Origin: Linnemannia elongata
Lineage: Eukaryota; Mortierellomycota; Mortierellomycetes; Mortierellales; Mortierellaceae
Assembly (NCBI GenBank): GCA_036320915.1
Contig: JAXBDG010000001.1
Span: 1,240,001-1,304,000, forward strand
DNA length: 64,000 bases
Direction: 5' to 3'
Below are positions 12,089 through 28,773 of this stretch, one piece after another. The notes under the pieces were generated by a model. That model saw only the letters and a list, made by a program, of their open reading frames with translations, made no database searches and was not told where the DNA came from. Position numbers and translations under genes: made by a program. Every line of letters starts with the position of its first letter. The stretch's first letter is position 1.

Positions 12089-13211
12089 TCAAATGGTCTG
12101 GCTCAGGGCTTCCATGTTGGCTTCAAGCAACAGAGCGTGGATTCTGGATCGGTACTCGTTGACGACCTGTTCAGGCTTTGAAGACCATTCACTCTCCATG
12201 GTTTTCACGTCGTCCTTCTTTTCTGACTTGCATGAGTTGCTCTTATTCGATTGGCATGATCCTTCGCCTCCCTTGCCTCCGCAGCAACCCGTAGACGGCG
12301 TAGATGACTCTGCGGCTGCTGCTGCTGGCTCTGCTTCTGATCCTGTATCCACAACCGCTTCCTTCTTTTGACAACACGACGATCCACCTGATCCCTCAAC
12401 ACCTCCTCCACAACAACCACCATCCTTCTTCTTCTCCTTGTTGTTGTTGGAAGAAGATGACGACGATGATGGTCCACGTCCATCATCGAAATAGGCTTTA
12501 TCAAACACCTTTGCGATATCCAGCTCAACCAACTCCTTAACCACCTGTGTCGCTCTTGTGATCCACCCCTCCTTATCCTCAATCTGGATCAATAGTGCTG
12601 TTGGTGATGAGCGGATATACTCCAGCAATGGGCTAAGCATTTTTTTTTAAAAAAAAAAATAAGAAAAAGAGTTGGTACCCGATACTTCAGGTCAAGACAT
12701 TTGAGCGAGATGACACAATGCAAAACAGAGACAGAAACACAATCTTGTTCGTTACCTGATCAGACCTCGCAGTCTTCCCAATTCATGCCCATACTGTACA
12801 CCTTCTGACCAACCCTGATTAAACCCCTGCTGGAGCGTCCCTTCCTTCCCTTCCTCAATCCCCTCCCTATACCCCGTCTAAAATCATACCAACCCAAAAA
12901 ATAAAAGAATGAAAAGATATCCCTCATTAGAAAAAAAAAAAAGTACTCCCCCCAACCGGCTCAGAAAAACACCATGGCATTTGATCAGCAAAATATGGGT
13001 TATTGTAAGAGAGATAGAGAGAGAGAGAGAGCAGAGAGAGAGAGAGGTCTCTTACGTTTCCAAAGTTTTCGTGGAGTCGGTCCCATTCCTTTTGGGCGAT
13101 CGCACGGTCATAAGAGACATCGTCGTCATTTCCCCAGACATCGTCATTATCGCCACCTTCGTCCTCCCAGACATCCACCGAGGAATGATCGTAGTGTTCT
13201 GGATCTGACAT
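12089..13211 (-). CDS. YAE1: Yae1-like Fe-S maturation adaptor with Cys-rich insertion
   Basis: Yae1, with Lto1, links the cytosolic iron-sulfur targeting complex to the ribosome recycling ATPase Rli1/ABCE1. Exons 13056-13211, 12756-12877 and 12089-12632 give 273 aa. The N-terminus is acidic (SSVDVWEDEGGDNDDVW). Exon 2 is the diagnostic deca-GX3 repeat, with Gly every four residues from GYREGIEEGKEG through QQGFNQGWSEGVQYGHELG. The long third exon carries SPLLEYIRSSPTAL, then a Ser/Asn/Lys-rich linker holding three Cys-Cys pairs and two single Cys (GGCCGGG, SSCCQKK, TGCCGGK, GSCQS, NSCKS) before a helical C-terminus (VNEYRSRIHALLLEANME). The Cys-rich insertion is not something I know in yeast Yae1. 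The acceptor of intron 2 is preceded by a T8/A10 palindrome at about 12641-12660. Confidence 0.88.
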
Positions 13212-13659
13212 TGTTTTTTGTTTGTTGTTATGTGCTTTTGTTGAATGAAAGGAGGAAAGAAGGATTGCGAGTTCAAAAAAAAAAAAAAGTGATCACTAAG
13301 CTGGGCGTTTTTTTCTGTACCAAGGAACAAGTCACAGAGTCAAAGCTCCGCCCATTATCGACCTCGAAACGCTCTTCACTTTCACGTTGGGTTCATTTGA
13401 CAACAAAGACAAGACAAACAAAGGAATGCGCAGTGAATGAAAAAAAGTGGTTATTTGAACAACGGTACAAAGGTGGTTTATTTAAGAGTGCAAAAACAAA
13501 CAAAAGAAGAACTTCTAATTCCTCCAGAGTGCTTAGCAACCAGAGAGGAAGGTGTCCTTTGTCCATTGAATTTTTTGTTGCTGTTTGTTGTTGTTGGTGT
13601 TGAAGTTGTTGTCGTTGGTGCTGCTGCCGCTGTCCAGGTGGTGACGATTGCACACCTGT
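13212..13659. promoter_or_regulatory. Spacer between YAE1 start and UBC8 stop
   Basis: Two minus-strand genes are separated by 448 bp. It should contain the YAE1 promoter and leader and the UBC8 3' UTR. An A14 run lies at about 13275 and a GTT-rich stretch at 13570-13625. Overlapping frames on both strands are low-complexity; I see no gene. Confidence 0.4.
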
Positions 13660-15440
13660 TCAAAGCTCCAGGCCAGGTGCATCGTCATCGTCTGAAAATG
13701 ATGCCACTGAGCTCATATCGTCATCCGAGGAGCTCTCTTCTGTCGAATACTCAGCTGCCTCCTTGGTAGCATAGCGAGACACGTATTCTATGCAAACAAA
13801 AAGTGGAACATATACAAATGATCAGTCAGATGCCTGCATTTCGTTCCTTTTTTCAATTTCAAATCGTCCTCACACCACACGACAATGCCATTATGTTCTT
13901 CCTTTTCTTAATAATGTTTCTTGTTCTCTCTCCCTTTTTGCTTTTCTTTTCCACTCAGATCATGCGTCGCTCAATCCACCCCTCACGGTTTCTGTTGGTT
14001 CATCGTCACTCGATAATGCACCTACCCTTGACCTTGAGCTCATAGCCTGCTGCTTCGCGCATCAACATGGCGGCAGCCTCTCCGTTCAAAGGGTCCGTTG
14101 GGTTGGGGTAGCGCAACAACTGAGGCAGGAAGACCTCAAAGATATTGATCATGTCTACATTCACAAACAAAGCAAAGTGTTAGCATCTGCGCAAAGTATC
14201 CGTGACAAGGAGGGCTAAGATAATGAAGACTGAGGTCTGAAAACACTTAGAGAACCACAGAGTGTTCTGCAAGGGGAAATAGGGAAAGGGTTCGGAAAAA
14301 AGCAAAACAAAACAAAAAGATCCCTAACTTTAGGGACACATCATTGTTGTTGTTGCGATGCCCCCCCCCCTCTCCTGCCTGGTTTTCCTGCGTTTCCTGC
14401 AACAATTTGTTTGATAATGAGAGAGCGGTGTACAAACATACCAAACATTGGGCTCCATGTTTGATTGATGACATCCAGGCATACCGATCCGCTCCTAATG
14501 AATGCAATGAGGCAGTATCAAAATGGAAATGGTGTCAGTACAATAGGGCAATATTTGCCGATTGTTCGGCATTGATACAGGAATTAGGGACAAGAACGAA
14601 GGCCGATCGAAATGGATTTTGGGAGAGATGAGGCAGGAAGAAAAGGGTGCAAGACTAAGGGGGGTTTGGCGGGATGGTGTATTGAACTGGAGTGAATGGT
14701 ACTGTGGCCTTTGTTTATATCCCAAAAAAAAAAAAAAAAAAAAAAAAAAAAGAATTCTCCTGAACTTTGAACAGACCCTACAGCCGGAGATAAAAGCGCA
14801 CATTCCCCTTCACTGTGAACAAAGAGCACGCATATGCGACGCAGAGAGACACTTACAGCTCGTCGATATTTGGGTGAAAGATCTTGTTCATGAATCCAAT
14901 CGAAGGCGACTTGTAGGGATATTGATCAGGTAGTTCAACATGCACCTTCCAGATTCCTCCGGCAAAGGGAGCTATAGCAATGGAGAGTATGAAACAAAGA
15001 AGACGAGCGATATACCATGTGAGTATTAGCAAACAAAGAAGCAATTCAGCAGAACTGGGAATTTTCGCGAGGTTATCTCCTTGTCCTCTGTTGCCTTTCA
15101 AAGAAAACTACAGGTAAAACAATCTCAACAGGTCACGCCAATGTGTTCTTGTGTCCTTACTGTCGGACGGGCCGTAGAAACGGACATAGAACTCTTGCAT
15201 GTTGTCGTTGACCAAGGTGACCTCGTAGTCACTCATCAACCTAACATGGAAATGATGCGTCGAGTAAAGCCAAATAAAAGTGAGTCAGTGGAGAAATGAA
15301 TTTCGTTGAGGAGAGGAAGATAGAGGGAGTTGTGTCTATAGGATGGCATTCCTTTGAACAAGCGACAGAGTGAGAGTGAAAAAAAGTGACATTTACAGCT
15401 TCATGACATCGGTTTCGATTCGTCTGCGGGGTGAGGACAT
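13660..15440 (-). CDS. UBC8: Ubiquitin-conjugating enzyme E2, UBE2H/Ubc8 type
   Basis: E2 that works with the GID/CTLH ligase to ubiquitylate gluconeogenic enzymes such as fructose-1,6-bisphosphatase. The protein begins [16 protein letters not shown] and continues [46 protein letters not shown], then [17 protein letters not shown], in which the Cys is the catalytic thioester residue. [18 protein letters not shown] follows, and the acidic tail ends with [17 protein letters not shown]. Residue pattern and acidic C-terminus match human UBE2H closely. About seven exons; one intron contains an A28 tract at 14724-14751 (T-tract in the transcript). The stop is TGA at 13660-13662. Confidence 0.95.
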
Positions 15441-15975
15441 TGTGGATTTGAGCGTGGATGGTGGATGTGAGTTTGGTTGTTCTTGGGTGAAATGGTGTTG
15501 TTGGTTGTTTGTTCGAGGTGGGTTGTTGTGGTGTTTGTGTTGAGGCGTCCTTTGTGGATAAACGTATCCGGCGTTGTGTTGTTGAGCAAAGAAGAGAAGA
15601 GAGAGAGAGAGAGAGAGGAAGAGAAGAGGAGGGAAAAGGAAAAGGAAAAGGAAAAGAAGAAAAAGAAAAGTAGGAAGAGCAAAAGGAGGGCGAGAACAAA
15701 TAGGATTTGAATAAGATGCACCTTGTGACCTAACGACGGGAGACTCGTATTCATTTGATTTGCACGTTGCGACCCAACAACCATCATCCCCAAGCAAAAG
15801 GAACAAACTCCACTGTGATCAATGGAAAGGTATTCTCATACATGAACATACACACAAAAGTAACTCTCACCACCTGCGTGTCTTTCTACGTTGTTTTCAT
15901 TCAAACAGATTATTACTACGGGCATACGGATCGAACAGATAATGCACACACACACATACACCCATGGCATTCCAT
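15441..15975. promoter_or_regulatory. UBC8 upstream region with purine repeats
   Basis: These 535 bp between the UBC8 start and the capping-protein stop (both minus strand) hold a GAGA and GGAAAA run at 15590-15675, which is CT-rich on the UBC8 coding strand as in other leaders here. Several frames are open across it only because of the repeat. No gene is visible. Confidence 0.45.
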
Positions 15976-17524
15976 TTACTTGGCAGCAAGCTCGGCACCA
16001 ATACGGTAGGTGAGAATCTAGAAAGGTGATAGCAAAAAAACCAAACATGTGTGAGCGAACGTTCCTCCTCATAGTCTATGAATTGACTTAAAACCACACT
16101 CTTTCACTCTCTCTCTCTCTCTGTCTCCCTCGCCTTTGTTACCTTGTTCCAGTCGAGCTTCGTACGGGTGTAAGGAAGTGCACGGCGGAGACCATTGAAG
16201 GTGCTTTCTGCCAGATCGTGGTAGCTCTCGTTCAAGGCATGCTGGTACTTTGACTCGGCTGATCCGATAAAATCCAACAGGGCCTTCGCAATCACCTTGT
16301 TCTAGTTATCGTTTTGTTTTGATCATCAATGTTAGAGCGCTGTAGACGAGTCTTGGACGTTCCAGGAAACGTCCTGTCAAATGATAATAGGAGAAAAACA
16401 GGAGGTAAGCCTTACAGGTTCTGAAGTGCCCTTGGTCAACTTGTCGTCCAACTCCTTGGCAGTCTCCAATTGAACGTTTCCATCCTCATAGTAGTGAACC
16501 TTGCACTTCATTGCGCCTTTGACCTCGTTTGTGGCAACATCCAATGTCCAGATTGATCTCCAGCGTCCATTCCTAAAGTGCCATAGAGAAAAATTGTCAG
16601 TCGCCAGTTTTCAATTGTCTACACATCGAATAAATTACCCACACCCGCGGTTCTAGCTACTCACCAGTAGTTGGATGGGCTGTACTTGTTGTGAACGATA
16701 GCAATAGTGACAACGCCCTTGGAGCCATAGACGGCAGAAACACCCTCTGCGTACCGATCGGCAACATAAGCCTCAGTATCAATCTCAATCGCCTTGCGGA
16801 GCTCCTCAACATCTTCATCAATCGTGTGGCTCTCCAGATCCGATGCTGTCTGACGAAGATGATCCAGCTTGAATGTCTGGTTGGTCTTGGGGTCCAAGAA
16901 CCGGTCTCCCTCAATATGACCGTGCTTAGAGATAATGACCTAAATTGTGTACCCATGAGTAAAATGAGTTAGAATACTGATGGGTCTTTGACATGCAGTG
17001 TTGAACCTATTTATACTATCGCTCGTCTGTGAGTTGTACCTTGCCCTCGATGCCAGGCACTTCGACAGTCGCCAATTCCTCGGTGTTGTACTCCTCGAGC
17101 GCGGCCAAGATACCTCCATCCATCAGCTCGTCGTCTCCCACCAAAGCACGAACATCTAAAAAGGGTGTCGTAAAATACACGATAAAAAGAAACCGCGTTT
17201 TTTGTCAGCTTCGAGTTGTTTCAAGGTCCTGAGGGGAACCTCCAATTCCATTCGCCCTTTCCTTGAACACCATGGCTCATCTATTTCTTACCATTGAAGA
17301 CATCGTTGATTTCACCTGTTCAGTCGAGTCCGGTAGAGTGAAGAAGACATAGTGTAAAGGAGAAAAAAGAACAACCATGCCACGTTAGTCAAGCTGCTGC
17401 TGTTGATGGAGACTCTCAAGAACGAGAGTGGGGCGTGTCTTTGTCCTGTAGCTCAGTTCGGACCTGGAGGGGCAGCCTTGAGGAATTTGGAGGCAATCTT
17501 GATCTTTTCTTCACTGGTGGCCAT
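15976..17524 (-). CDS. CAP1: F-actin-capping protein subunit alpha
   Basis: Alpha subunit of the heterodimer that caps actin filament barbed ends. The protein starts MATSEEKIKIASKFLKAAPP (ATG at 17524), then a 24-nt microexon (17292-17315) encodes GEINDVFN, followed by DVRALVGDDELMDGGI. The core shows ISKHGHIEGDRFLDP, VYGSKGVVTIAIVHNKYSP, NYWNGRWRSIW and KVHYYEDGNVQLETAKE, and the C-terminal segment ALPYTRTKLDWNKI ends IGAELAAK. The IWTLD and LPRTRTK-like motifs are hallmarks of CapZ-alpha. The donor before the microexon (GTCCGA at 17463) is a weak match to consensus, but no other choice preserves the conserved PPGEINDVFND segment. Length agrees with the family. Confidence 0.94.
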
Positions 17525-17872
17525 GGTATATAGTTGATGTGCGGTTGTTGTCGATGTGTTGGTTGTCGGTTGAAGAAAGAAAAAAAGGAGAGATGAACGA
17601 GCTTTCAGGGGCACAAGGCACACCTTGACTTCAACGTCACAAACGATACTTGCCCTGGTGTCAGTCGCGCAAAAATAATTAGTTCTGACTTCGTGCATCA
17701 AATAGATATAACCATGGTTAGGATATACAAGCAATTGTAGTCGTGGAAAGAGTCTCAAGACCTTCAGCCTTTTAATGCGTAAAAACAAATCGAATTGGAA
17801 GGATGCGTGAAAGTAATGGGAAAGGAAAAAAAAAGGACTGAAGGCGATGGGGCAGGTTTTTTATTCAACAGT
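17525..17872. promoter_or_regulatory. Spacer upstream of CAP1, downstream of RPS4
   Basis: This 348-bp stretch between the CAP1 start and the RPS4 stop (both minus strand) must hold the CAP1 promoter and the RPS4 3' end. No coding signal or clear element is visible. Confidence 0.35.
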
Positions 17873-19856
17873 TTAGTTGGCGGCGCGGCGACGGTCACGC
17901 TCCTCGGCAATGGTGAGCTTGACACCCTTGTTCTTGGGGAGAGAGACCCAAGGCTTGTTACCCTCACCAATGACGAAGACGTTGGAGAGACGGGTAGCGA
18001 ACTGGCGGTCGAGGACATCCTTGATGTGGACGATATCGAAACCTCCGACGTGACGCTCACGGTGGGTGATGACACCGACACGACCAGTGTTACGACCACC
18101 AGTGACCATGGCGACGTTGCCGACCTCGAACTTGATGAACTCGTTGAACTTGCCAGTCTCCAAGTCAAGCTTGACGGTGTCGTTGACCTTGATCAAGGGG
18201 TCGGGGTAACGGAGGGTGCGGCCGTCGTGGGTGACGACGAAGGGGATACCCTTGGCACCGAGCTGGACCTTCTTGACCTTGCACAACTTGTACTTGGCCT
18301 CCTCGGCAGTGATACGGTGGACGGTGAAGCGACCCTTGGTATCGTAGACGAGACGGAAGTTCTCACCAGTCTTCTCGATGGTAATAGCATCCATGAATCC
18401 AGCGGGGAAGGTCGAGTCAGTGCGGACCTTGTTGTCGACCTTGACGAGACGCTGCATAAGGATGGACTGAACCTCCTTACCGTTGAGGGCGTACTTCAGA
18501 CGGTTGCGCATCAAGATGACGAGGGGCAAGCACTCACGGAGCTTGTGAGGACCGGCAGTAGGTCTGGGGGCCTACAAAACGATAGGTGATATTAAAATTG
18601 AAAGCGGTGGTCAGTATCCGAGTCCATAAGACCTTTGGTGAAAATGGAAATTGATAGTGCAAGACCCCTGTGTTCTCCTGCTTTGCATGACCAATAAGTG
18701 TTGAAGGAGATGTCGCTCTCCCTGTATTGTCGACAGAACAACACTCCTTCAACTTGGTACTGTTCGCTTCATTGTCGTGCGTGCTCGAGGTCAATAGGTT
18801 TTCCAAGAGCTGTTGGTGGCGCGGCGAAAAGCCCCTCCCGAATAGTCATCATGTTCGCCCACCAAATCGATGGAGTTGCGTCGGAGTGTGTATGCTGTGT
18901 GTGTCGGTGAGGAATAGCGCAGGCTGCAAACATCTTTGAGAGAACAAGTACAATCTCTCGTTCAGACGAAAGCATAGTGCCCGCACCATCTTCCTGCAGT
19001 CGTGTGTCAGTGGAGCCATATGCTTGCAGTCCGAACAGGAGCGCTTGCTCAACTATAGTGTCATTGGTTTATCCTGAACGCAATTGGCCTCGGCTTCTAT
19101 CTGAAGCTGACATCCTGACAGTGGATTCTTATAGCGGTAAGTTGTCTCCTGGGGTCGCCCATATTCCCTTCTGTCGCAAACACCCGAGTGTGCTTGTCGT
19201 GTTGCTCTCCATTGTGCTGATCAGGGTGCTGTGCCGACAAGCATAACGCTTGAAGAAAAAAAAAGTCGTGATGGTGTTAAAACATACATAGGTGCCGGTG
19301 AGCTTGTCCAGCATCCAGTGCTTGGGGGCATTGAGGCGCTTCAAGTGCTTTTTGGGTCCACGAGCCTAAATCGCGCCAGAAGGAGCAATAAAAAAGATGT
19401 TAGCTTCCACCCCTTTCATGCACAGTGTTGGGCCCTATGTCCCTTCTCTTGTTTTTTTCCTACTTGCAAAACGTTTGTCGACTGATGTTGAGTTCATCCC
19501 TTGTTCAGAACTCATGCTTCTCATCTAACGGCTGCTTTGTTGTTGAAGAGTCGTATTGCTGGCTATTCCCAGTCTCTAATGGCAGCCCGATTGCCAACGT
19601 CCGACTCTGTCAGATCTCTCCTCTAGGGTTAACTGATGCCGTCCTGATGATGACACTTTCTTCTGCACCTTCGGTCATGACTCCAAATATGATGTTGGGT
19701 GTCCGTAAGGTTGGTGGATGACGGATATGTTGCCGGGTAGATCGATGGTTTCCGGTGCCGATGTGGTGATCGATGGATGGGTCGTGCGCTCATTGCCCCA
19801 TGGCACCTTCCAATCCATGCCTGTGCTTGGTCTTGGCCACACAGTCACAATACCAT
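17873..19856 (-). CDS. RPS4: 40S ribosomal protein S4 (eS4)
   Basis: Structural protein of the small ribosomal subunit. Coding exons 19854-19856, 19288-19365 and 17873-18571 splice to 780 nt, 259 aa, close to the usual 260-265. The second exon begins [19 protein letters not shown], so the start ATG must sit alone in an upstream exon; the only ATG directly followed by GT within the upstream 500 bp is at 19856. Core motifs include [19 protein letters not shown] (S4-type RNA binding), [18 protein letters not shown] and the KOW segment [16 protein letters not shown]. Codon use is strongly biased to C-ending codons, as expected for a highly expressed gene. Introns of 488 bp and 716 bp are much longer than in neighbouring genes; I looked for box C/D snoRNA signals in them and found no convincing pair. 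Confidence 0.93.
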
Positions 19857-19996
19857 TTTTCTGAAGTGATGTTAAAGGGGGATCTTTCTGTGCCAGACAC
19901 ACACACACTTTTACGCACCACAAATCGGAGGCTTAGCAAAGGAATCAAATCTATTTCATGAGAAAAACTATCGAAAAGCCTACAGGTAAACCCCCC

Positions 19997-22900
19997 CTAG
20001 ACGACAGACACGGTGCCTGGACCGTTGGAGAGGTCAAGCGAGGATGTCGAGTAAACAGAGAACCCACTCTGGACTGGGGATCCACTCCGGAGGTACACCG
20101 AGCTGCCTTTGTCACCAGCACTGCTCTCCCCTGCCCTCTGGCTATCATCCTCATCCGACCATTCGTACTGCTCGCTGAAGCCGCCAATCATACTCTCCTC
20201 GTCATAGTCGGCATCGTCGGCATTGACGTGCATAAACTCAATAAATACCTCCTTGCCAGGAGACCGAGCATGGGAATTACTATCCTGTTGCGGTACGAAG
20301 TCCTCTGAGCCCTCAACGCGTACTTCAATCGTCGATAGCTCCGCCTGTGATCGCTTTCGCGTAAGAGGAGACGGAGACGACATGGGAAGCGATGAGCCTG
20401 CCTCGATGGACTTGCCGTTGGCATTGTCCTCTAGAGAGCCTTGAACTGCGTCTTGGACCGCCTGATGCATGGATAATGATGGTTGATGTTGCTGTTGTTG
20501 CAACAGTTCCGAAAGGTTATGGTTGGGCGGTAAGGGTATTGCCTGAGGATGCGCTTGTTGCTGTTGGCGCTGATGTTGCATCTCAGTCTCCTGCTCAATC
20601 ACTCCAAGGTACCAGAACATCATGTTGGATATCAACACCTGTTCGTGAAGCGGCCGCCTTGGGTTGGCAAGCTTGACATGGGATAGCCTGTAAATCGCCC
20701 GCTCTGTGTTGATCGGCATGCGGCAAGGGTCCATCTCATAGCCACCATTCAACAGGACATTCCGTTGAGGATCACAGCTACTTGCTGGTGTAGGGGGACC
20801 AGAGACTGTTTGTTGGGGTTTGGTGGACGTTTTTCCAGTCCGTGAGAATAAGAGGGACAAAGCCGACGGTTTCTTAGCTACAGTCTTGGAGGTTGGTGCT
20901 GAAGGTGGGGCCGCCGCTGCAGCGTCACGCTTGGGTTGCAGCTTGGAGTCTAGTTGTACTTCGCCGTCTTTCTCTTTGCCTCGAAGCCACGACCATGTTG
21001 AGGACTTTTTGGAGGCAGAAGAAGGAGGCGAAGGAGTTGCCGAAGGTATGGGTTGCTTTGGTTGAGGCTGCCTTGCGTGTTGAGAGGGCACTGGCGTCCG
21101 TTCTGCGGCTGGTCTTGATTGATGTGATGGGTGTTGGAGTAGGTTTTGAGTCAACTTGACCGGAGGAGGAATAGGGTAGGTAACGGTCGAAACAATAGCG
21201 CCCGTATAGGCCGATAGGTCCGAATGCTCTGCTGTAGAACCGTGAGCAATAGATGCTGACGTAGCCGAAGGTTTGCACACCCCTTCAATCTCCTGCCGTT
21301 GCTGCTCCAGCAGCTCTGGCTCAACATAGGTCGTAATCGTAGGCTTTGAGGGGTCGCGGAGTGTGGACACAAATCGCTTCAATGGTTTGGACTCGGTGGT
21401 CTGAACAAGTGTGCCAATATCATCCGATGTGCGGTCGGCTGAAGTCAAAGTAACAATTGGAGTGTCTGATGGCAGGGGCAGTGGACCTGGATCAACAAGG
21501 GTTACTGCAGGGTATTCGCCATTCTCATCCGCCGACTGTCGCAATCGAGAAACGTCGTTTTTGTCGTTGGAAGCTGTCGAGTTTCGTCGAATCTTTGTCC
21601 TAGCACTCCTCCGCAAGAGTGAAGGTCCACTCCGTTGCAATCCACCAGTCCTCCGCACAGTCGCAAGATCCTCTTCAACTGAGCCTTCGTCAGATGTTGC
21701 TATTAAGAAAGTTGTAACGTGTACCCGGTTAATTCCATGACTTGGGGCGTCCCCTATCTGTATTGTGAACATACGAAGAAAAAAAAAGAGAAAGAACCTA
21801 CCTGAAGACGATACGTTTCGTGTGTGGCTAAGGGATCGTCGGAGCGAAGTTTTCGTCTTTAATGGAGGCTCGCCCATCTGCTCCAGTGGGGCAGAAAAGA
21901 CACCGGACAAAAAGTCTGTGTTCGTCTCGGCGTTATTTCCGTACATGCCCTCTTTCAATTCCTGAACTGGATTCAAACTTCCAGTCGCAGGGGCTCTTTC
22001 TTCATCCTCATCATCTAGCTCTGGGTTGTACTCGGCGGAAAGAACAGACCGACGTCTGTTTACAGATGACTTTCTGACGGCGAGAAAGGTACTTTGTCCG
22101 GTCGAATCAACGCCATGCTTATGTAGCCAGTTGTTGTACGCATTGGGCGCAATCTCTGGGTGCATATGGAACGGGACCTAAGAGCACCAATTAGGGGCCA
22201 GAGTTAATTAAATTGGCATTGTTGTTTTTTTAACGTACGCGTGTCATACGCTGTTGTCCCTCCCTCTCCATATACTAATAATAATTATTCATTGAAAACT
22301 TACCCAGAATAAATGAGACGGATCTTCGGCCTCGATCTGTACCTCCTTGATGTCCCCCGGGTCCTCGCTATGCCCCAGTTCTTCATGAGAAGAGATCAAT
22401 GTTGGGAGCGGGGATTGCGACTGATCTGAATCCGCACTCTCCTCTGGGAGAGAGAAAAAGGACTCAGCTGACCCGCCGTCGGAGCCCGGACTCTGGCCAG
22501 AAGGGCTATATGGAGCAGTGATGATAGATGAGGTCGATGATGATGGAGATGGGGACGAGGACGAGGGCGGGGAGGAAGAGGAGGAAGAGGACAAGGACAA
22601 TGCGGACGATGGTGGCGAGGGTGAAGGCACTTGTTGTTGCTTGGTGTTGCTGAGGAGGCTGTCTTCAGGGGTATCCTCGTCATTGTGATTTCGAGGGCTT
22701 GGATTGCCAAAGCCACGATCTTGTCCGTGCTCTTCGTCTGTACTAGGCTGAAAGAAAGAAAAAAGAAAATAGAAATAGGTCCAACCAACCCATGATGCAA
22801 TCGATGCGTGAGCAATTATGAAACGGCAAGAGCTGCAAAAGAGAATCAGTGCGTTCCTATACGTTGGAGGTGTAAAATGGGATACGATCCAGATGGACCC

Positions 22901-23345
22901 TGTTCCCAACAACCCGCCCGCTTTATATCATGCATGGTGGTCTACTCTGCATCAACAACAGCTGAAATCGGAATATCACTCCAAAAGATCCCCCATCATC
23001 TGGTTGCATCCAAACTTCAGACTTTTTTTTTTTTTTTTTTTTTTTGTTTTGTTCACCTTTTCTACTCAAGTTCCTCATTATTACCTGGTCGTCTCGATCC
23101 TGCAGAACACTCGAGTCGAACATGAATCCATCAAGCGCAATGATCTCACGTTTGGACCGCGTTGAAGTGTGGCTGCCTAACGTGGCAGCTGCAGATGCTT
23201 CTGCCAGAACAGCGACATCATTACCGCCTCCTTGTGAATGGTCGAGATCGATTGCTTGAAAGGGAACCTGGCTGTTGGAGCTGCTGCTGCTCTCCAATAG
23301 TGCAACAGTCGATTGGATATGTCGATCGTCCTCGAGCATCGGCAT
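19997..23345 (-). CDS. ZDS1: Zds1/Zds2-like cell-polarity and phosphatase regulator
   Basis: Zds proteins bind PP2A-Cdc55 and influence mitotic exit, polarity and mRNA export in yeasts. Exons 23085-23345, 22304-22747, 21802-22177 and 19997-21699 give 927 aa. The ATG at 23345 is preceded immediately by an in-frame TGA. Two conserved blocks identify it. The N-terminal one is DPSHLFW joined across an intron to VPFHMHPEIAPNAYNNWL. The C-terminal Zds_C domain reads RAIYRLSHVKLANPRRPL and EQVLISNMMFWYLGVI. Between them lie Ser/Pro-rich, Arg-Ser phosphosite-rich regions and a STWSWLRGKEKDG block, and downstream there are Gln-rich stretches. The 102-bp third intron (21700-21801) has no in-frame stop. 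The Zds family is fungal, supporting the organism call. Confidence 0.9.
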
Positions 23346-28593
<5,248 letters not shown>

Positions 28594-28773
28594 TGTATGC
28601 AGAATTCACGTCGGTCTGTGGGTTGAAGTGTAAGTCTTGTTTGGGATTGAAAGAAAAGGTGATGCACAAAAGAGACGCCTTCAATTTTTCAACCTTTTTC
28701 ACTACATGTCCTTTGCACGTGATACGTGTGGATCATGAGTATTAATGCATGCAATGTACTGTACAAAAGGTGT

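Noticed and set aside
17795..18589. 264-codon plus-strand frame
   Set aside because: It is the antisense shadow of the RPS4 coding exon, kept open by that gene's strong codon bias.
18843..18855. C-box-like ATGATGA on the minus strand in an RPS4 intron
   Set aside because: No D-box CTGA within about 100 nt downstream and no terminal stem, so a box C/D snoRNA is not supported.
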